From assembly GCA_943736015.1 (NCBI GenBank), contig OX031066.1, positions 8,684,245 through 8,748,244 on the forward strand: a DNA stretch of 64,000 nt, written 5' to 3'. The notes below the pieces were generated by a model. It searched no databases. It saw only the letters and a program-made list of their open reading frames with translations, and was not told where the DNA came from. A program made the translations under genes and the position numbers. The stretch comes from Tridacna crocea (Eukaryota > Mollusca > Bivalvia > Cardiida > Cardiidae). Shown piece by piece: positions 13,401 to 21,540 of this stretch (within the stretch, counting starts at the first letter, position 1; each line of letters starts with the position of its first letter).

Positions 13401-16013
13401 AATAAGTCAAAGAATATGACTACTGCTGGGTTAACTTCACTTCACGTCTGAACAAGTTTTTGTTAAGCTTACAGTGACCAAAGGGAAATAAATCCCTTTT
13501 CATGTGAGATTTAGCTTTCCATTTAGTTCGAGTTAATTTTCAGTCTTTACTAGTCTAATTGTATATTCAAACTTTCCGGAGAGAATATATTCAGTTTTGT
13601 TATTGATGATTCCATTTTGATATTGAAGATTATTCCTTCATGCGAGGAATTTTAAACGTCAAAGAAAGTTATAAGTATTCCATTTATCCGAAAGCTTTCT
13701 ATTTATATAAAAAGCTTTTTTGTCAACGCAAATTCTTTAAAATCTATTTCGTTTGAGCTTGTTTTCACGTTTTATTGACCTTTATAATAAATGACATTTG
13801 AGAAGACCCTCCTCATATTACAATACAAGATGTGTATTCCAATTATGGCAAATTAGTTTATCGGACAGTAGAGAAATACAGACCTATCACATTACTCGTG
13901 TGCTGTTTAGATCCATTTTGGGGCTGCATTGTTTTCCTAGAAATGATGAAAGTCAAAGCTCCAGATAGAGGAAGTGATTTTGATTTAAAGATTGAAAATA
14001 TTAATCATTCTCCGCTAAACCCTATGTTGTGGGTACTCATTAGAATCGTCTCATCGAGACGATTCTAATGAGTACCCACAACATAAGGTTTGAAAGAGAA
14101 ATAAGGGATTTAGAATGCCATCACTCCTTCTTATGTGGAGCTCTGTGAAAGTCCTTGCAAAAATACTCATTTTGGTGTTACTTTTAACGTTGTTTTGATC
14201 TTATACGTCGGAAATCTAGAATTGGTTTAGTAAGCTTATTGTGCAAAGTACTTTAAAAGAAACACCTGAAAGCACGGATGGAATTCTGAGATAAATTTGC
14301 GCGGGAAGTGCTATTCAAGCTTCAGTTTCTTTTTGCACGGTGCTGACTTATACTGGTTGGAAATAGGAACGATATGAATAGATGTGTTATTGTCATTATG
14401 AAGATGACAATCGCATATGAAGGCATTCAGTCCCATTCAATCAGAATTACTCGTACGTGTCCTCGTGAAATGTAAGATTATTTAGAATTTTTGGGCACAA
14501 TGCTAAATTATATTCGATGAGAGCACTGCAGAACCAGTATGTATTTTGGACGATGTGACAGCCTGTGCGAATCCTTTTGAATTCAGTTTTGTACCAAAGA
14601 ATAAAAAAAGTCCTCGTTAAATCACACTCACGTATTGAATTAAAACAAGGAATATGAGATATTATCCTTATATTATTATTAGAACGAAAACAGACCGGGC
14701 TATGTACGAATAATGTTCATGACTCAAAAAGGATTTTGGTAAACTACTCGTCCATACAGGTATCAACGTTCTAGGTTCAAACTTCGTTCAGTAAAATTCA
14801 TATTTAAGAATCTAGGCTCGTTCTGAAAATTCCGTATCCGGGATTCTAGCTGGATTTAGATAGTTTGTACTCAAGTGGTATTTTAAAATAGATTTTACTG
14901 GTCTAAATGATTTAGGCGTTAAGAAATTATGTTCTTTTTTCTTTTTTAGTTTACGTCGAATCAAAATGGACCAGAGAAAACTGATGGAGAACCAAAGCTC
15001 CTTAATAGATTTGGCTAAGGTAAGATGTTAAATTACATAAAGAGGCCATGATCTGTGATAAAGGAGTTTAATGCATCTACACAAGAGTAACCCTGTGTCA
15101 CCCTGCGCACTCCGTTTCGTGTGACCCGGGTCTAAATTGTTCTGCGATTGGTAAATCTTCTGCATAGAGGATGAACATTCTGCCTCATATTTCAACTAAT
15201 TAAAGACAACACCCTTTTACCGAAGCATCGCTGAGTCATGTAAATATGATCTATGCTCTAGCAAAAGGGGGCTTAATACATCTCCGTGATCCAAGCATGG
15301 CATCATTATAGCAATGGACCAACAAACTTCATTGGGTATAACAACTGGCCAGGTTTTGGGGGAGAACGGTCATTTGAAATACAGAGAAAAAATAAAGAAG
15401 CAAAAAATTCGACCTATGTCAGCCTGCGCAGACTGCGCAGGCTGACATGGTCGATACTTTTTGCAAATGCATTAGGCTCCCTTTTAACAGAGCATGACTC
15501 ATAACTACATTTATTTATTCCTCTTCTTTTTCTTCTTTTACACACTCGTCCAGTACTCCATAATTTTGTTGTAATTTGTACAGTAAGACCTCATTCATAC
15601 AATACATTTTATGACAGAGTCGTTCGGTCGGTAGGCGAATCCATCAGAGCACCATTCGAATTCTTACCAATGCAACATTTGAAAAAAAAAACCTCAGATA
15701 ATGTACTTCCTGTTATTTTTGATGACTTTAGGAAATCTGGGTATCATTTATCAGATTCGTTCGCTTTAGTATATGTAGGGTGAAATCAGTGTGTCAGATG
15801 ATACACTGACGCCTGCAACAACAGGAGTCTTTCGTCTGAAAGAAATCAAAGCACTGAAACACCCAAATACTTCAGTTTTGGTTAAGCTTGATGAAGTTCT
15901 TAATTTCATATATTTTTATAATCTTGTGATCGTTTCTCCGGTTTTTGTTTAAGTTTTAAACGAATAATTTTACATTTCATTTACGGCTAAACTTTTCTAA
16001 TATCAATCGATAC

Positions 16014-16064
<51 letters not shown>

Positions 16065-19000
16065 ATTGGTATATGAAACTCTAAAATTATCTGTATGCGT
16101 ACTTTTTTTTCGTGACTCAAAAAAAAGTGATTGTTGGGGTTTTTGTATCCATTGTTGCAAATTGTATTCAACTGCTTTGTATGAAACATGAACCTTCGAA
16201 ACGATCCCGTAATTTAAACCCGTAAAGTTTAAAAGCACGAAATTACCGACCATGGAACGAGAGAAACAATGTATTTACAAAAACTTATTGTTGATTATCA
16301 TTGTATTTTGCACTAGCATATGTTTGATCCCCAATCTTTTTTCCTCCGTGGTGTCGTTCAACGTGTTTTATCCTTCTTGATTAAGATGTTGTTAGACAGT
16401 CATGTTTATCACATTTATCCTTTTCTTTCCCCTTCTTAATATTATAACACTGCTTACCATTTACTTATTTTTTCTACAGATTTTTATGAAGGGAGTAACT
16501 TCTTTATTTTTTTAATCCACATAGACCTAAGATAGTTTGGCATTGTAAATAAGTAATAAATGCCATGCAAAAAATTGGAACAGTTTGTCAAACACTATGT
16601 ATTGTGAACATAATTACAATAATTTATAACAAAAATTCAAACATACGTATCCATAGATCGGTTTTAAAATACAATTTGGCTTTAAAATGGACAAGGAAAA
16701 GATAATCCTGAACAAAATTTGTCTCTTATGCGGACAGGATATATTCTATATCAAAATACAAAGCTGGCTGACATAAGGTATCCAGTACAGAAAAGCCTCT
16801 AAAGTCACAACAAAAATTGCAATTTCACAAATCTGGTGTTCAAAAGTGAAAGAGGTGAAAAAAAAAAATTGATTTGAGTGTATAAAAGATTCAAAAGCTA
16901 ATAAGAGGCAAAGGAAAGGATATTGGTGAATTTTTCATACCATTAGGTTAGGTAGATTTCGTCGTTTTGCAGCAGACCTTTTTTTTAAAAAAAGAAATGG
17001 TCAACGAAGTGCTATAGAAGTATTTGTATATGAAACCTCATTTCATGTTAATACATACCGAGGATATTTTCAAAGTAATAATATACAAATCAATTTCAGT
17101 TTGTAAATAGATAAAAGCATTCAATGACGTGTTTCATATTGCTAGTTTTGAAACAAGGCGAGACTCTTTCAAACTATTTTTGTATTTATCACGTGGTTTT
17201 CTGTACGGTTCTTGCTGGCAGAGTAAGTCGAAATGGAGCACCCTTACATAAGTCATGAAGTCTAGTACTGGTAAATCCAGGAAGCATAAATTATGAATGA
17301 AGTAAATTGTCGTCATGATAAACTTGAAAACCTAGTTAAATGGGTTTAAAATTCATTCAAATTCAAGCAAGAATATATCGTTTACTTCATGGAGATTTAT
17401 GTTTGAAATATTGAAAAAACGGTTTTCCAATTCAATTGCGGGTAGACATGTTCTACAGAAGCGGTTGTTTTCTTTTCCTTTTTGTTTGTTTGTTTCTTAT
17501 GGTAAATTTGAACGTATTTAAGTGAGTTTTTACTTGAACTAGATGCATTACTATTATACGTTCTTATTTTTCTCTATTTCTTTTGAAGTCTTTCTTAATT
17601 CAAACGAAATGTTCACCACTCATCCAATCCTTTGCTTTTAGAACCTCGAAGTGAATGGGCTGTATACGGGAAACAGCGTCTATATCTCTAAACCTCTATG
17701 CGATTATCAACAGGTTTGACTAGTTTTTTTGTGTCTGAGGCAGATAACAGTACTAACACCATTGTGTGGTTAATGGTTTTCATTAACACTTAGTGCCTCA
17801 AAGGCAATTTTGTATAGTTTCTTTTTTTTTTTAATTTGCAGATAAAGATCAGAATATGCATCCTGAAACTGAAGCAACCGAGTGAAATAGTTTTGGAGAT
17901 GCATAAAAAAAACTTGAAATTAATAGTCATGGATTTTTATACTATAGTTAATAACATCAAGGGTGAAAAATAAGTAAATTGGTTTTACTTAGTTCATTGG
18001 AAAGATTCTTGTGCTCAAGTTTCAAAGAGTTCTCTTTATTTACAATATCTCAAAATATTCAGGGTAGTGATAATCCTAAATGAGTCAAAGTTTGAAATGC
18101 ACGATAATTACCATGTGGTTTTCGCTCACACTGCCCAAAAAAGAGAGCTGCATATGAAATAATCTTTGACAAAGAGACCGTTAACTGGTTCTTTGAATTG
18201 CAAAAGGCAACCAAATGATCTGCATAGCTTTTCCAGTGAGATGTCTTGTTTAAACGGAGTAGGAATTGTGATCATCAGCTGCTTTGTTTTTCCCCAGCTT
18301 TTTTTTACCCGTTGTTATTAATTAAGCATGGCCCGTGTCATATTTTTAGTGTTTCATTTTTTTCCTTTATAGAATGCGACCTGCATACTTTAGTTTTTTT
18401 TTTTTATATCCATAATTAGTAAGTATGTGAGTCATTTGTTTTGCATAAAAAGTCTGCCAACAAGATCTTTTCAACTACGTTAGTACCTCCTGCACTACTT
18501 TTTTTTCCGTTGTACCAGACTGTTTTAATTATTTACAAGGCAATATGAAATTAGATCCGTCCATATTGAAAGCATTTGCAGACAGCAGATAAAGTGTGGC
18601 CAGCATGATAGGTTTTATAGTGAAAGAATGGACAACGTTTTGGAGAAGGAAGGAAATGTTAGTCACCAGCATTTTCTTTTGTAAATACAATGTTTTCAAA
18701 AGACTTTTCGTCAGAGTCGTTTACAGCAGTCATTGTGTTGCGAAGGGTTAAATCACTGGAGCGAACCGATGAACGGATTGTAAAGGTATTTTTTAATGTC
18801 ATCCGGTATAAAACCTTACTTTCTGATTGTTAAACTCTAGTTAATAGTGATATTTTAAATTTATCGGGCATAAATTTACTTCAAATGACGTTCAAAATTT
18901 GCCTGATGAATTAGTATTTTTTTCTAGTTTTAAGTTTAGGTAAATATTTTCCTATGAATCTTTGCCCAAACAGTGCAATTGGATTTCTCTCTGAAAGTGA

Positions 19001-21391
19001 TACTAGTATGGGAGCCCATTGGGGGGAAAAAACAAAGATGACCTGATACAAGCCATTTTTTGCATTAATGCATTTGCCAATTAGTTCATTTCGACCAAGC
19101 ATCTGACTCTATATGCTACCCTCTAGATTCTGAAATCTGTCAAACTTGTGTCCCACGTGCGAGGAAACCTGGGCCAGCCGAAATGGCAAAAGATAGCGAA
19201 ACGTGTTAACTATTACTACACAAATAAGTTACAAAACCGTAGAAACAATATATCTTTTTTGTCAGTTTTGTTTGCTATCAGTCGGCCACTATACTACTGC
19301 ATGCAAAGTGGTGCAAAGTGGTAATATGTATAAAGGGCAGCTAAGGTTACAATGCAACGTATGAATGGTAGTATTTATTGTGAATCGCATTAGCCCAAAC
19401 AAGATGTCTGCAATTATCACACTGCTTGCTTTGAAGTTAGACTACGATTTCAAAATTTGAAGAGAAGAGACTAAGGTCTGAAAATTTTAAGATATGTGCC
19501 GACATACCAGTCTCTGGAAGAAAATCCGAAAGATAAAGCTAAATTGAGACAAGTTACTTCCTTTAAAAATTAAAGCTACCTGTTCATGGCGTGTTCTACT
19601 TCGATAAAAATGGGACAGTGATTTATTTTGAATTATTAATCCAAACTAGAAACTAGAATATGTGTTACAATAATAAATAGGTATATTTCAAAACTATGTA
19701 TATTTCATAGATTATTTCATGTATTCCCATATTTAAGACAGTAGCAGATCTAATTGCAAGTCTGCGTAATTATAAAAGTTCCAACACTTTTTAAATGCTT
19801 GTCTGCCCCAGCCATTATTTCGAATTTCATTAATAAGTTTCAATTTCTACGATACTCATTTGAAAACAACCTTTTGATGTTACTTGTATTGAAGTAAGCT
19901 GTTTACAATGCACAATTTCATGCGTAATGTAGTACTCATGTAACCTTGTTGTAACCATAAAAGAGCTTGGATTTAAGCTTTAGTTTGACATAACTGAAAT
20001 TTAACTGGAATTTCTGTAACTCGATCTTAACGCCGTCCGTTACCTAGGAGTAAACTTACAAAAAAGGTATGTTTGCAGCGAAGCCGACGAAAGATATATC
20101 GAACGTATTCATTTGGCAGCGTTATCTAGGGTTCTGAGATATGTAGACTAGGAATCTTCAATAGAATGTGTTACAGGCAACACAAAGCTAAATAGTCCTT
20201 ATGTCTTGATAATATTTGAAAATGATTGTGTTGTCTTTGTCTTTCTGTTGACAGTTTCCTTTATATTAAAGAATTATATGGAGTCACATGGCACGTGCTC
20301 AGAAAGATTTGAAATTATTTAATTGATTGGCTATCTTGAAATATTGGAAATCAAGTCAAACAATATAACTCATAGTCTGTTTTAACAATTTATATTTTTC
20401 AGACACAGACCCACATTGAGAACATGGTGAGTGAAATGTCAGGAAATGCACACAACCTGGAGAAAAGGGTAAACAAAATCGAGGAGAAACTACAATCTCT
20501 ACAGGTATTCTGTATTCTTTGTAAAGTAAAAACATTATTTAGGAAAACAGCTAAGCAGTTTCATAAACTATTTTGTTGAAGGAGTGCATAATGAATTATT
20601 TTTAGTTTTGAAACTTGAGAAACAGAAAAAGAACACATGTGTATAAGTTCTTCGAAAAACATTTATATGTCTGACACCAAACAAACAAAGACTAGTTTCG
20701 AGCTTTTACTTAAAAACATTACCAGAGGTAAAAATATCAGCAAGTATAGTAATTGTTTTCTTTTATATGTTTCATATTAAACCTATACACGTATGCATTC
20801 TGCAAAGACAGGTTAAGAATGGCAAAAGCTATAGACAGTCATCAACTACTTCAAAACACCATACCTAAATTTGATCTGTCGCTTGTAAATGACAATCTCT
20901 CAGTTTGCCATGTTTTCGAGTGCCTGTAAAGTTATCTCTTTCAACTTTGTTCTGGAAGACACAGGGTGTCGAATTCTTTTAACTTAGGTAATATAACTCA
21001 TTCGGTTTGTTAAATATTTTCTTTATGACATAGGTTGAAACCGTCAAAAAGCGTTTTATGTCTCTTTCAGAATCAAATGGATATGTTGCCAAACATAATT
21101 GTAGACAAACTTACTGCTCGTCGTCCAGATAGCCTTTCTGAAAGACCTGCTGATCCGAGACCTATTCCGGAATTTCGGGCATATAGTCGACTTTCTCCTC
21201 CCAGGAGGCGGCGCTTGTTCACTGCGCAAGTATCCGCTCCAGTTCAACCTATTCTTTCACCCCCAGGCCCAATGCCAAAATCCTCGTCACAAACACCACA
21301 ACATGCAAGTAGTATGTCTCAGCTGACACGTCAGTCAACCCTTCCAGAAACATCTCTAGAATATGCTCAATCTGGATTTACTAAGGACTGA
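1298..21391 (+). CDS. SK (KCNN-type) Ca2+-activated K+ channel, module 1, 3' part of gene (6 exons, partial)
   Basis: Spliced coding region joined from 1298-1408, 6076-6203, 14950-15019, 17642-17713, 20403-20504 and 21071-21391. It encodes the end of S6, the calmodulin-binding domain ([15 protein letters not shown]), helix B (KMDQRKL), an extra 24-residue segment, a coiled coil and a C-terminal tail ending at TGA. In the SK family constitutively bound calmodulin on this region opens a K+-selective plasma-membrane channel when cytosolic Ca2+ rises. All junctions are AG/GT and the phases (0,0,2,0,0,0) keep one frame. The N-terminus, S1-S5 and pore are not in the window and should lie upstream. 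A homologous second module follows at 32447-57294. Family assignment is near certain from sequence; orthology to a particular vertebrate KCNN is not resolvable. Confidence 0.95.
1680..2060 (+). repeat. Minisatellite, ~46-bp unit, about 8 copies
   Basis: Tandem units with the core CATATTTGAGCCAAACAGTG followed by TAATAGTCCGTACTACCTTT. Outer units are more diverged; one unit near 1920-1970 carries an internal change. The signature of a VNTR. Confidence 0.9.
2137..2403. mobile_element. GTCAGCCTGCGCAG-type MITE, copy
   Basis: Perfect palindrome at about 2185-2238 (AGTATCGA..CTAGGTCAGCCTGCGCAG and complement). The right end CCCCTTTTGTGCCAGGGCATG matches the ends of copies at 15251, 25517, 43917 and 46004. 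Left end indistinct. Confidence 0.7.
2622..2757 (+). repeat. Direct tandem duplication of ~67 bp
   Basis: The block TAAGCTCACAGCAAT to TTCATCAATTAACGTT occurs twice head to tail with a few substitutions. Confidence 0.88.
3242..3460. mobile_element. TTAA hairpin MITE (family A), intact copy
   Basis: 219 bp flanked by TTAA at 3238-3241 and 3461-3464. Ends are CTCATTACCACACAAT and its inverted counterpart; the centre is a no-loop palindrome (GAGAAAATGCTGGTAACCAG...). The TTAA duplication is what piggyBac-type transposases leave; assignment to that superfamily is inference. Confidence 0.9.
3555..3630. repeat. TGTAGATCA palindromic element (family D)
   Basis: CAGTGTAGATCAACGATCAG paired with its inverted copy around a GCACTTGTTGTGC centre. 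Related short palindromes occur at 28405, 36590, 43000, 47030 and 53780. Confidence 0.75.
4673..4859. mobile_element. TATTCACCAACC hairpin MITE (family E)
   Basis: Nearly full-length inverted repeat, with TATTCACCAACCATTCTT at one end, its complement at the other, and GGCTAAACCAAATGGTTTAGCC at the centre. Copies at 41905-42095 and 61834-62031. Confidence 0.88.
6076..6203 (+). CDS. SK module 1 exon: calmodulin-binding domain (helix A and linker)
   Basis: 128-nt exon starting phase 0 after ttatttcag and ending two bases into a codon before gtatgt. It encodes [16 protein letters not shown], then [20 protein letters not shown] and FLQAIH. This is the hallmark SK calmodulin-binding segment, including the conserved Trp and the basic cluster that contacts the calmodulin C-lobe in known SK structures. 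The basic KLVKR stretch is kept here, whereas module 2 has a Pro in it. The 2628-codon-wide intron before it and the 8.7-kb intron after it are filled with repeats. The longer frame 5911-6312 only contains this exon by chance. Confidence 0.95.
6236..6765. mobile_element. Two-hairpin MITE (family B), interrupted by a SINE
   Basis: Left hairpin CGGATCAGCCTGCGCAG.. at 6285-6312, a second hairpin at 6395-6450, and the right end GCGTGTTGCAGGCCA. The right arm is split by the SINE 6467-6729; removing it rejoins TGTCCGAATG with CCCATTTTTGCG as in the uninterrupted copies. Confidence 0.85.
6467..6729 (+). mobile_element. tRNA-derived SINE, full length, 10-bp target duplication
   Basis: Flanked by TGTCCGAATG at 6457-6466 and 6730-6739. 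The 5' part is tRNA-like with an A-box-like TGACTCAGTGG and a B-box-like GTTGTGAGTTCGACAC, needed for RNA polymerase III transcription. A body follows and the 3' end is ACCACAATACAACCAACC. SINEs have no protein and rely on a partner LINE, which I do not see here. Confidence 0.92.
6800..6935. mobile_element. GTCAGCCTGCGC-type MITE fragment
   Basis: CCCAGGTCAGCCTGCGCAAT and TTGGTCGATACATTTTGC, then the family's TATATGTCCAAGGATCATT tail. Partial and diverged. Confidence 0.6.
6967..7735 (+). mobile_element. ~0.5-kb hairpin-ended repeat, copy 1, with nested TTAA MITE
   Basis: The left part (TGATCTGATTGG, CAACGCAACATTCAAAATG) and right part (GACGTCAGTTTTCATTGAATT, GGTCAGGTGGCAGGGG) align with 11286-11780. 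The right end is a long palindrome about 7590-7730 around CTCGCCTTCGGCTCGGG. A family A MITE sits inside. Superfamily unknown. Confidence 0.8.
7154..7374. mobile_element. TTAA hairpin MITE (family A), intact copy
   Basis: Flanked by TTAA at 7150-7153 and 7375-7378, with standard ends and central palindrome. Inserted into the hairpin-ended repeat at 6967-7735; the related copy at 11286 lacks it. Confidence 0.9.
8684..8863 (-). mobile_element. tRNA-derived SINE, 5'-truncated
   Basis: Reverse-complement of the 3' two-thirds of the SINE at 6467-6729 (shared TAAGGTCATATCATGGCGGT, TTTCCTGGCTTTCTCA). It ends with repeated GGTT units and lacks the tRNA-like head, as expected from incomplete reverse transcription. 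Confidence 0.88.
8915..9060 (+). pseudogene. Mariner-type transposase relic
   Basis: The frame starting near 8915 reads [20 protein letters not shown], then [20 protein letters not shown]. The HDN..PH block, PPY and SP.D match the catalytic-domain blocks of Tc1/mariner transposases, including the likely last catalytic Asp. Upstream it breaks at a stop, and no intact frame or terminal repeats are visible. Only a fragment of the ~340-residue protein remains. Confidence 0.72.
9950..10036. repeat. Near-perfect 87-bp palindrome
   Basis: CATATCGCCGGTTTGCTTCC... mirrored by ...GGAAGCAAACCGACGATATG with CTGTAGTTACGAGGTTTTGG arms. Probably a small foldback element. CCTCGTAACCACGGCT at 1467 may be a relative. 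Confidence 0.85.
10175..10227. repeat. Perfect short palindrome
   Basis: GAAAAGTGTCGATACTGGTC facing its complement around AGTCCGCGCAGACT. Possibly the decayed core of the GTCAGCCTGCGC family. Confidence 0.8.
11155..11895. mobile_element. Two-hairpin MITE (family B), interrupted
   Basis: The left end ACACGAAAAGGGGCATTTGG with hairpin lies at 11160-11240, and the right hairpin AGCCTGCGCAAACTGCGCAG with TTACGCAAATGTCCGAACAC at 11795-11880. About 0.5 kb of another element separates them. Confidence 0.8.
11286..11780 (+). mobile_element. ~0.5-kb hairpin-ended repeat, copy 2
   Basis: Collinear with 6967-7735 but without the nested MITE: TTGTGATCTGATTGG, CAACGCAACATCCAAAATG, GTCAGTTTTCATTGAATTGG, then the palindrome 11636-11780 with CTCGCCTTCGGCTCCGG at its centre. 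Sits inside a family B MITE. Confidence 0.82.
12913..12983. repeat. Perfect 35-bp-arm palindrome
   Basis: TTGAAAACATTGTGGCAAAA... meets its exact complement over a single base (12948). The AACATTGTGG..AAAGG layout recalls the core of the TTAA MITE family, so it may be a distant member. Confidence 0.9.
14024..14084. repeat. Perfect palindrome, 29-bp arms, 3-base loop
   Basis: ATGTTGTGGGTACTCATTAG... and exact complement around ATC (14053-14055). No other copy noticed in the window. Confidence 0.92.
14950..15019 (+). CDS. SK module 1 exon: helix B of calmodulin-binding domain
   Basis: 70-nt exon after ttttttag, followed by gtaag. Its first base completes the codon split in the previous exon (TG+T gives Cys). 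It then encodes [23 protein letters not shown], matching the second calmodulin-contacting helix of SK channels. It is identical in length and phase to 47182-47251 and shares 18 of 23 residues. Too short for ordinary open-frame searches. Confidence 0.93.
15251..15500. mobile_element. GTCAGCCTGCGCAG-type MITE (family C)
   Basis: The ends ATGCTCTAGCAAAAGGGGGC and CTCCCTTTTAACAGAGCATG are inverted, with the palindrome CAGCCTGCGCAGACTGCGCA near 15420-15445. Confidence 0.82.
16017..16058. repeat. (GA)n microsatellite
   Basis: About 21 uninterrupted GA units. Confidence 0.97.
17642..17713 (+). CDS. SK module 1 extra 24-codon exon
   Basis: 72-nt, phase 0/0 exon with a gcttttag acceptor and a gtttga donor. 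It encodes [18 protein letters not shown] and then LCDYQQ. It has no counterpart between LAK and TQ in vertebrate SK proteins as I know them, yet module 2 has a 72-nt partner (49455-49526) with 14 of 24 identical residues and the same neighbours. That conservation is the evidence that it is coding. As an in-frame cassette it could be included or skipped. Function unknown. Confidence 0.85.
17714..20402 (+). other. Module 1 intron (2.7 kb)
   Basis: Only a decayed TTAA hairpin MITE is recognisable (about 18533-18767: GAAAGCATTTGCAGAC, CACCAGCATTTTCTTTTG). The rest is AT-rich with no feature seen. Confidence 0.65.
20403..20504 (+). CDS. SK module 1 exon: C-terminal coiled coil
   Basis: 102-nt phase 0/0 exon after tatttttcag and before gtattc. 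It encodes [18 protein letters not shown] and then [16 protein letters not shown], with heptad-like spacing of hydrophobic residues. It aligns with the SK segment starting TQN..MISDLNERSEDFEKRI, the predicted distal coiled coil thought to aid assembly. It shares 17 of 34 residues with 54958-55059, so it is less conserved than the calmodulin-binding exons. Confidence 0.92.
20505..21070 (+). other. Module 1 last intron (566 bp)
   Basis: Bounded by gtattc and ctttcag. No repeat or other feature recognised. Confidence 0.8.
21071..21391 (+). CDS. SK module 1 terminal exon: proline-rich basic C-terminal tail
   Basis: Last exon, after tctctttcag, 106 codons plus TGA at 21389-21391. It opens with [14 protein letters not shown], shared in outline with module 2 ([14 protein letters not shown]). 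It then diverges into a low-complexity tail with a basic run (SPPRRRRLF), several Pro-rich stretches ([13 protein letters not shown]) and a Ser/Thr/Gln-rich end finishing GFTKD. The tail is probably disordered and may carry regulatory or docking sites; that is inference. The start comes from the acceptor, since the ATG at 21035 lies in the intron. Confidence 0.92.
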   Translation, partial: NQMDMLPNIIVDKLTARRPDSLSERPADPRPIPEFRAYSRLSPPRRRRLFTAQVSAPVQPILSPPGPMPKSSSQTPQHASSMSQLTRQSTLPETSLEYAQSGFTKD

Positions 21392-21534
21392 AGATGAACA
21401 TTGTCTAGAGAAAAGAATCGTGTGAATAGTTAAGACACCCCATTCAACAATACAACAACAACATTAGAGTGAATTTCATCAATCAGTAAGTAGCAGATTG
21501 CGTTCGGGGGAAGGAAACTCATCTGCCTGCTCCA

Positions 21535-21540
21535 AATAAA
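21535..21540 (+). promoter_or_regulatory. Candidate polyadenylation signal, module 1
   Basis: AATAAA about 145 bases after the module 1 stop; another lies at 21663-21668. The hexamer is common in AT-rich DNA, so this is only a candidate 3' end. Confidence 0.35.

Larger units (their letters stand above)
6204..14949 (+). other. Module 1 intron (8.7 kb), nested transposons
   Basis: No cellular gene seen. It holds two copies of the two-hairpin MITE (each carrying an insertion), two SINE copies, a mariner relic, a ~0.5-kb element present twice, one TTAA MITE, and perfect palindromes at 9950, 10175, 12913 and 14024. The 133-codon reverse frame at 9111-9512 resembles nothing I know. Confidence 0.75.
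15020..17641 (+). other. Module 1 intron (2.6 kb)
   Basis: Contains a GTCAGCCTGCGCAG MITE (15251-15500) and a GA microsatellite (16017-16058). About 16100-17600 is AT-rich with nothing recognisable. Confidence 0.7.

Noticed and set aside
13832-14068. Frame containing KYRPITLL, reminiscent of a reverse-transcriptase block
   Set aside because: Too short a match, no other RT blocks nearby, and the frame runs into a perfect palindrome.
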